Both the position numbers and the translations under genes were made by a program. DNA of 64,000 nucleotides, from contig JAKSTG010000003.1 in assembly GCA_024402695.1 (NCBI GenBank), positions 62,001 to 126,000 of the forward strand, read 5' to 3'. The notes beneath the pieces are model-generated. The model did no database searches. It saw only the letters and a program-made list of their open reading frames with translations, and was not told the DNA's origin. The stretch is from Treponema sp. (GTDB taxonomy: Bacteria > Spirochaetota > Spirochaetia > Treponematales > Treponemataceae). Below are positions 58,141-64,000 of the stretch, one piece after another. Position 1 is the first letter of the stretch. The number at the start of each line of letters is the position of its first letter.

Positions 58141-60075
58141 ATGAAAAATATTAAAAAAGTTGTTTTATTTCTTATTCTGATTACCTTCCTTGCCAAAGGG
58201 TTTGCACTTGAATTTTCTCTTCGTGCTGTACCTACTGCATTTTTCCCTTGTTTGACTGGAGGTGCCGCAAAGTTTGAAACTGTTGGTGGCGGTGCATTTA
58301 TTGATGGCGGCATCACACTTATGGACATGTTTGACGTTGGTCCTGAAATGGGAGTTTTCATTGTTCCTAAAATTGCATCAGGTGAATTTCTTGACGGTGA
58401 AGATCCAAACGCTGTTTTCATTCCTGTAGGAGTTCACGGAGAAGCAACTTTTTATCCTTTATCAAGACTTCAGACAACAGTCGGAGCTGCAGCCGGTTTT
58501 TATATCGGGACATCATCAAATAAAGTAGAGAACTCTGTATGGTATAGACTGTACGGAGACGCAGGTTTCAGACTTAACCCTATGATTACTCTGGGTGTAA
58601 ATGCGTCTCTTTTGGATTTTCAGAGCAGAACCTATTTCGGTAACCCTGGTTGTGCAGGTGTAACCGCAGGTGTTTCGGTTCAGGTAAAACTTGATACTGT
58701 TAAAAACGTAGGATCTGTTGACGGTGCCGTTTCTCAGGACGAAGATGTGTTCCCGCTTTTCTATGCAGTCTACAAAAATGTGCCTGTTGGGCAGGTCATA
58801 ATAGGTAATAATGAGTCTGCCGGCATCAATAATGTGGTTGTAAAGTTCCGTGCAGCAGGTTATACCGCTTCGGAAATCGAATGTGGCAGAATCAAATACA
58901 TCAGAAAGCACAATACAGCTGAAGTTGATCTTTATGCCGACTTTGATGAGAACATTCTTCAGTTCTCTGAAGCCGGAAAAATCCCTGGCGAAGTTGTAGT
59001 TGAATATGAACTCCTTGGTCAGAAGCGTTATTCAGTAATTCCTGTAATCATTCCTGTTTACAACCGTAACCAGGTCCGCTGGACTGATCCTGAAGTTCTG
59101 GCCAGTTATATTTCCGTTAAGTCTCAGGAAGTTCTTGAGTTTTCAAAATACGTAGTAGGAATTGCCCGTAACCATTTGCGTTCGGGGCTTAACCGTAACA
59201 TGCAGTTTGCAATGTACCTTTTTGAAGGTATCAGACTTGCAGGCATCAAGTGCGAAAAAGATTCAGATACTCCTTATGCAGAATACCATGCTGATCCTGA
59301 CATGCTTGACTTTATTCAGTATCCGTTCCAGACAATGCAGTTCAAAACAGGGGATTGTGATGATGTAGGAATCCTTACAATGGCTCTTATGGAATCAGTT
59401 GGTATTCAGGTCGCATACATCCCTATGGCCGATGACTTTATTGTCTGCTTCAACACGGGAATCAAAGGAACAAAAGCTGATTCTTTTTTTGACGGTTATG
59501 ACCGCTTTATTGTAATTGGTGATGAAGTATGGATTCCACTGGCAATGTCTTCTCTCCGCGAAGGTTTCGTAAACTGCTGGTATAAGGCAATTACTGATCT
59601 TCAGCAGGCAGAAGAAAACTACGAAGACATAAATCTTGTAATTCTTGAAGATGCCTGGCAAAGTTACGCACCTGCCGGTTTCTCAAGCGGAAAAGAAATT
59701 GATGTTAAGCCTGAAGAAGCGGCTCTTGTTTCTGCTTCCGAAGTTGATCTTTCACGTTATATCACAACTGAATACGGTCCGCGTATCGCAGCCGTTCAGG
59801 CTCAGATCAGAGCAAACGGACCAAGCGTAGAATTATACAATCAGCTTGGTCTTCTATATGTCCGTGCCGGAATGTACTCCAGTGCACTTCCGGTTTATGA
59901 ACAGTCTGCAAAGATGGGTTCTACATCAGCTATGAACAATCTTGGAAACATCTGTTCTTTGCAGAAGAAATATGCTGAAGCCCTTGCATGGTACGAAAAG
60001 AGTCTTGAACTGGATCCTGAAAACAAGACCGCCTTGAAGGGTGTGGCTCGCATGAAAAGCGAGATAGAAAAGTAG
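58141..60075 (+). CDS. Secreted barrel / transglutaminase-like / TPR protein, probably inactive
   Basis: The 644-residue protein has a signal peptide ending near GFALEF, a beta-strand-rich N-terminal region (about 25-200) that looks like an outer-membrane barrel, a beta domain (about 205-330), a transglutaminase-like domain (about 340-520) and TPR repeats (about 550-640: YNQLGLLYVRAGMYSSALPVYE, ALAWYEKSLELDPENK). The Cys is in GDCDDVGIL near 406, but where its paralogue downstream has His (PGHIYMAFD) this protein has Asp (ADDFIVCFN), and the Glu of PLEVT is Ala (PLAMS). It is likely a non-catalytic relative. It is the first gene of an operon with the paralogue 23 bases later. Confidence 0.85.
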   Translation: MKNIKKVVLFLILITFLAKGFALEFSLRAVPTAFFPCLTGGAAKFETVGGGAFIDGGITLMDMFDVGPEMGVFIVPKIASGEFLDGEDPNAVFIPVGVHGEATFYPLSRLQTTVGAAAGFYIGTSSNKVENSVWYRLYGDAGFRLNPMITLGVNASLLDFQSRTYFGNPGCAGVTAGVSVQVKLDTVKNVGSVDGAVSQDEDVFPLFYAVYKNVPVGQVIIGNNESAGINNVVVKFRAAGYTASEIECGRIKYIRKHNTAEVDLYADFDENILQFSEAGKIPGEVVVEYELLGQKRYSVIPVIIPVYNRNQVRWTDPEVLASYISVKSQEVLEFSKYVVGIARNHLRSGLNRNMQFAMYLFEGIRLAGIKCEKDSDTPYAEYHADPDMLDFIQYPFQTMQFKTGDCDDVGILTMALMESVGIQVAYIPMADDFIVCFNTGIKGTKADSFFDGYDRFIVIGDEVWIPLAMSSLREGFVNCWYKAITDLQQAEENYEDINLVILEDAWQSYAPAGFSSGKEIDVKPEEAALVSASEVDLSRYITTEYGPRIAAVQAQIRANGPSVELYNQLGLLYVRAGMYSSALPVYEQSAKMGSTSAMNNLGNICSLQKKYAEALAWYEKSLELDPENKTALKGVARMKSEIEK

Positions 60076-60098
60076 TTTTTAGTGGTAATTAAAAAAGT

Positions 60099-63000
60099 AT
60101 GGCAAAAAGAAAAACAACCCTGAAAGCAAAACGAGCTTCTTCTACGGCAAAAAAAGCCGCCGCAACTGCCGGTGTGGTTCTGTTCCTTGGAGCAACACCA
60201 GCTTATGCAAAACCTCAGTTTCTTTTAGGATTTTATCCTAATGTAAACATTCCGTTCTCTGTAGGCGGAAGTCCTTTGGGTGATTCGGCCGCAAAAGGAG
60301 AACTTGCTTACGGTATAGGCGGAACAGCCCGTTTCATTGTTCGTCCTGTTCCTATTGTTGATGTCTTTGCAGAAGGAACTTACAACGTTCTGTCGTATCC
60401 TTATCTTAGAGACAATAAATATCTTGAACATCAGAAAATCAATCAGGTAAATGCTTATCTTGGAGCAGGGTATAATATCCCGCTTAATGACAGATTCAGC
60501 CTGAACGCTTCGATGAAAGCCGGTGTTTCTTTTGTAAACAGTGAACCGATTCTTTCTGCTGGAGCTTCTTTAGGATTCTCTTATAAATTCCATCCTGCTG
60601 TATCTGCCAGTGTAAATGTTAATGCCGATGTAAACGGACCAAAGATTATTCCTGTTGGACTTACTCCGGGGCTGGTAATCAATCTGAATGAAGTTTTCTT
60701 CAAACAGAACAATGTTGATATTGAAGTTGTGGACCAGCAGCCGGTTTTCCCTGTTTTCTATTCATGGTATGAATCTAATGCCTTCGGTACAGTTCGAATC
60801 GCAAACCTGGAAGAAGGGGAAATCAGAAACGTAAAAGTTAGTTTCTTCCAGCCTCAGTACATGGCACAGCCTCATGTTTGTTGGGAAGAAGAAGTTCTTG
60901 GAAGAGAAGAGTTCATGGATGTAGACCTGACTGCCTTCTTCAATGAACGCATGCTGGAACTTACAGAACTTACAGATACTCAGTCTTCTGTAACAGTTGA
61001 ATATACATATCTTGGACAGAAGCGCCGTAAAGAAATCCCTGTAATCATTCCGGTTTATGACCGTAACGCCATGAACTGGGAAGATGACCGCCGCGCCGCA
61101 TCTTTCGTTTCCTCGAAAGATCCTGCCGCTATGTATTTCGCAAAACAGGTTGCAAGTATAGTCAGCGATAACCTTCGTTCCGGAGTCCCACAGAATATTC
61201 AGTACGCAATGGGTATTTTCGAAGCTTTGGATCAGTTCGGTCTGAGCTATGTTATTGACCCAACAAGTGCTTACTCCGACAAAATCGGAGGCAACTCAAT
61301 CGACTTCCTTCAGTTCCCATACCAGACACTTATGTATCGTGGTGGTGACTGTGACGATATTTCCATTCTTGTCTGTTCGCTTTTTGAAGCAGTTTCTATT
61401 AATACCGCTTTCATTACAGTTCCTGGTCATATTTATATGGCTTTTGACACAGGCGTTTCCGAAGAAGATGCGCCTTCTCAGTTTTCGGATCTTTCGCAGG
61501 TAATTATTCGTGACGGAAAAGTCTGGATGCCTCTTGAAGTAACAATCAGTGATGAAGGATTCAATAAAGCCTGGCGCGTAGGTGCCCGTGAATGGAACGT
61601 TGCCGATATCAACGGCGAAGCAGCACTTTATCCTATGGCAGAATCCTGGCAGATTTACAAACCTGTAAGTGTGCCTGGTGCTCAGGCAAACTTTGTTATG
61701 CCTGAAAAGAGACTCATTGCAAAGCGTTTTGAACACCGCATTGATGAATGGGTTATGCGCGAAATTGAACCTTCAATCAGAGAATACAGAGCTGTTCTTG
61801 CCGCAAAATACGACAAAGCCGTTCAGAATAATCTTGGGGTTCTTTACAGCCGTTACGGACTTTTCAGCGAAGCTGAATCGGAATTCAAGGACCTTAGAAA
61901 AAAAGGTTACCTGCCTGCTGTAATCAATACAGCAAACGTTTACTTTGCAAAACAGAGCTACAACAAAGCTCTTGCTTCATATAAAGCAGTTCTGCGTGAA
62001 GATCCAGAAAATGAACTTGCAGTTCTTGGTATTTCCCGCTGCCAGTGGGAACTTGGAAATTTCCGCGAAAGCGACAAGTATTACGATCAGCTTAAGGAAA
62101 TGAATCCTGAACTGGCCGGTGAATACACTTATCTGGCATCCTTTACTGAATCTAAAGGCCGTGCATATTCTTTGGCTGAACGCCTGGATACTTTGTCCTG
62201 GTCTTTGCAGCATTCAGAAGCAATGCCTGTTAAAGAAGATGAGCGTCTTAAGAAAGCAGCTGTCAGCAACAATGAACCGGAGCCAGAATACGAACTTCCT
62301 CCTCTGGATCTGACAGATGAAAACCGTTTCGAAATGGACAACGTTCCTGAAGAAAAGAAACGCGAAACAGAAGAAGAACTTCTTGCAGAGATTCAGGAAG
62401 AAGAAAGGGAAGAAGCCGAAGCCGCAGAGCTTGAACCAGTTATCGAACAGAACCTGGTTCTGGCACCAGAAGATTTTGCCGTTGAAGAACTTGCAGCAGC
62501 CGAACCGGTTGCAGAACTGGAACCGGTTTCAGACCCTGAAACACTTTTTGCAGGGGAGCTTCCTGACTTCCTGTTTGCAGATCTTAAATCTTTGGAACCA
62601 GACTTCCTCGTAGAAGAATCAGAAGAAGAAACTCCTGAAGAAAAGGCAATCGCCGCTCTTGAAAAAGAAAACAAAAAAGCAGAAGAGCCTGTATATCAGG
62701 ATGTATGGACAAAAATCGTAGTTGAAGAAAAGAAGGAAGAAGAAGCTCCTGTAGTTAATCGTGAAATCCCACGCTTTACAGAATCTCCTTCTGCTGAATG
62801 GGCTCCAGAAGAAGCCTTCACTGTAGCAGTAATTCCTGGAATGCGCTCATTCGACGAAGAAATGGGAAATACCCAGAATGAAAAAGCCTTCCTTTTCCAG
62901 GAAACAGAAGACGATTCAGACGATGTTGAAAACTTTGACGTTTTTGCAAGCAACGAAGACACAGCAGTTCTTGCAAAACAGGAAGAAGACAATGTTGAAG

Positions 63001-63476
63001 TAAATCCATTCGGAAGCTTCTTTGACGATCCACTTCCACCTGTTCTTCCAGCCGAAGAACTTAAAGAAGAAATTAAGGCAGTTTCTGAAGAAAAGAATTC
63101 TGCTTATGAAAAATCAACAGAACCTGTTGTAACAGAAAATGTTGAAGCACCTGAAACAGAAGAAGTTTCTGGAATTGCTGAAGTTTCCGGAACCTCTGCA
63201 GCGGGAAAAGTTCCTGCGGTTGAAGTAAACGAAAGCGCAGCTCCGGCAATAGCCGTTGAATCAGCAGAAACTAAAGTTTCAGAAAAAATAGAAAACTCTG
63301 AGTCAAAGACCGAAGAAAGATCTTCCGCAGCTGAATCAGTTTCGGAAAAAGAAGAAAAGGAAAGTAAAGGTGGTATAGCCGCCGTTGTCGCTCTGCTCCT
63401 GTCTTCTGCAGGTGCTTTGAGTGTTAGCCTTAGCAAGAAAAAACGTAAGCCGGAATCGGCAGAAGGAAACAAATAA
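60099..63476 (+). CDS. Large barrel / transglutaminase-like / TPR protein with acidic region (1125 aa)
   Basis: A basic N-terminus and a hydrophobic signal segment (about 22-37, ending AYAKP) precede a barrel-like region (about 40-205) and a beta domain. The transglutaminase-like domain (about 330-520) keeps a likely triad: Cys in GGDCDDISIL near 418, His in VPGHIYMAFD near 443 and Glu in WMPLEVTISDEGF near 478. TPR repeats follow (about 580-690), then a long acidic, Glu/Pro-rich disordered region (about 725-1085). A hydrophobic segment (about 1090-1110) and a basic KKKRK end resemble a tail anchor. It is a paralogue of the preceding gene and overlaps the next lipoprotein gene (TAATG). Confidence 0.87.
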   Translation: MAKRKTTLKAKRASSTAKKAAATAGVVLFLGATPAYAKPQFLLGFYPNVNIPFSVGGSPLGDSAAKGELAYGIGGTARFIVRPVPIVDVFAEGTYNVLSYPYLRDNKYLEHQKINQVNAYLGAGYNIPLNDRFSLNASMKAGVSFVNSEPILSAGASLGFSYKFHPAVSASVNVNADVNGPKIIPVGLTPGLVINLNEVFFKQNNVDIEVVDQQPVFPVFYSWYESNAFGTVRIANLEEGEIRNVKVSFFQPQYMAQPHVCWEEEVLGREEFMDVDLTAFFNERMLELTELTDTQSSVTVEYTYLGQKRRKEIPVIIPVYDRNAMNWEDDRRAASFVSSKDPAAMYFAKQVASIVSDNLRSGVPQNIQYAMGIFEALDQFGLSYVIDPTSAYSDKIGGNSIDFLQFPYQTLMYRGGDCDDISILVCSLFEAVSINTAFITVPGHIYMAFDTGVSEEDAPSQFSDLSQVIIRDGKVWMPLEVTISDEGFNKAWRVGAREWNVADINGEAALYPMAESWQIYKPVSVPGAQANFVMPEKRLIAKRFEHRIDEWVMREIEPSIREYRAVLAAKYDKAVQNNLGVLYSRYGLFSEAESEFKDLRKKGYLPAVINTANVYFAKQSYNKALASYKAVLREDPENELAVLGISRCQWELGNFRESDKYYDQLKEMNPELAGEYTYLASFTESKGRAYSLAERLDTLSWSLQHSEAMPVKEDERLKKAAVSNNEPEPEYELPPLDLTDENRFEMDNVPEEKKRETEEELLAEIQEEEREEAEAAELEPVIEQNLVLAPEDFAVEELAAAEPVAELEPVSDPETLFAGELPDFLFADLKSLEPDFLVEESEEETPEEKAIAALEKENKKAEEPVYQDVWTKIVVEEKKEEEAPVVNREIPRFTESPSAEWAPEEAFTVAVIPGMRSFDEEMGNTQNEKAFLFQETEDDSDDVENFDVFASNEDTAVLAKQEEDNVEVNPFGSFFDDPLPPVLPAEELKEEIKAVSEEKNSAYEKSTEPVVTENVEAPETEEVSGIAEVSGTSAAGKVPAVEVNESAAPAIAVESAETKVSEKIENSESKTEERSSAAESVSEKEEKESKGGIAAVVALLLSSAGALSVSLSKKKRKPESAEGNK

Positions 63477-64000
63477 TGAAGAAAGTTAGAAAAATTTTTG
63501 CTTTATCTCTCGCAGCTTTTATGCTTCTGACAGTTACAGCCTGTAAAAACTGGATGACAGGCGGACTTTTTGACAGCATTGAAGAAGAAGTAAAAGTTGC
63601 TACAGCAGACAAAATCCCTGTTTATGTAAGTACTGCCGCATCTGTAATGGGTAAGACAGTTCCAGAAGGAGAATCAACCCAGAAGATGGGAGTTTCTTTC
63701 ACAGTAAAACTGGAACGTATTGAACCTTCTTATGCTTTTTACAAATGGTTTGCTTTCTCTACAAAGGATCTTGAAGAAGCAAAATCAGAAGGACTTGGAG
63801 ATAAGTTCCCTTTCAATACACAGAACCCTAACAGAAACTTCGTTCTTGATGATGACTTCGAAACAAGATACATGAAGTATTCTGAAAAACTGGCCGGTGC
63901 AGTTGAAATCAAAAATGCAGACAAAGAAGAAGCCGTTGTAACAATCAAAGAAGTTCGAGATGACATTGTTATTGTTCCTGTTTGTGCAGCTCGCGCTGTT
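63476..64000 (+). CDS. Lipoprotein of unknown function (3' end beyond window)
   Basis: The frame from the ATG at 63476 is open for 175 codons to the window end. The signal peptide ends in the lipobox TVTAC, then KNWMTGG. The mature part begins as a beta-rich region (VPVYVSTAASVMGKTVPEG near 45) without a known signature. The ATG overlaps the stop of the transglutaminase-like gene by one base (TAATG), so it is translated with it. It probably belongs to the same envelope complex. Function cannot be assigned from this part. Confidence 0.88.
   Translation, partial: MKKVRKIFALSLAAFMLLTVTACKNWMTGGLFDSIEEEVKVATADKIPVYVSTAASVMGKTVPEGESTQKMGVSFTVKLERIEPSYAFYKWFAFSTKDLEEAKSEGLGDKFPFNTQNPNRNFVLDDDFETRYMKYSEKLAGAVEIKNADKEEAVVTIKEVRDDIVIVPVCAARAV

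Overview
The window reads as a chromosomal segment of a spirochaete, most probably a host-associated (gut or rumen type) Treponema. The reasons are the many short secreted lipoproteins with spirochaete-style lipoboxes, a fused aroD-aroE gene, a DUF5312-like protein, several large proteins with no obvious relatives outside treponemes, AT-rich intergenic DNA, and the mixture of genes. The genus is an inference; there is no rRNA here to settle it.

Layout. 1-4043 (minus): three envelope genes (a partial FN3-containing lipoprotein, a small lipoprotein, and a secreted beta-propeller protein with a barrel-like C-terminus). 4155-6489 (minus): NAD(P)HX repair and undecaprenyl pyrophosphatase. 6580-9911 (minus): a CUT1-type sugar ABC transporter (binding lipoprotein, terminator, two permeases) with a CRP-like palindrome upstream. 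10105-14380: a TIM-barrel isomerase divergent from uvrB, a copy of the uvrB 3' end, and an ArsB/NhaD-type transporter. 14387-19635: a membrane protein, then a MarR regulator divergent from a BMP-type nucleoside ABC transporter with two palindromic operators between them. 19693-26305: a degenerate alpha/beta hydrolase, a U32 protein, an acidic-repeat sensor-like membrane protein, and a DUF5312-like protein. 26422-34203: a HisA-HisI-HisE fusion, hisD, then def-fmt-PASTA-aroDE-rpiA in one tight run. 34241-41606: RNA modification, sirtuin, Hsp33, Era, a large EF-hand-like membrane protein, and an AEC transporter. 41674-45111: tRNA-Thr with a duplicated 3' end, an orphan DNA methyltransferase, and an acyl-CoA ligase. 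45219-54006: purD, an M20 peptidase, a 0.5 kb palindromic non-coding block, an XRE-cupin regulator, a vWA protein, fabG, a histidinol-phosphatase-like gene and a TIGR02757-like gene. 54065-64000: two tandem paralogous lipoproteins, metY, and an envelope operon with two barrel/transglutaminase-like/TPR proteins followed by a lipoprotein.

Three themes stand out. First, at least fifteen genes have a sigma70-type -10 box ending only 6-9 bases before the ATG and no Shine-Dalgarno sequence, often with a TTGACA or TTGAAA -35 at the correct distance. These look like leaderless transcripts, and they contrast with operon-internal genes, which carry AGGAG. Second, palindromic GC-rich elements are scattered through the window, and one copy lies in frame inside a pseudouridine synthase gene. 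Third, several enzymes look like pseudo-enzymes: an esterase without its Ser and His, a transglutaminase-like paralogue that lost His and Glu beside one that kept them, and an ABC ATPase whose second domain lacks Walker A.
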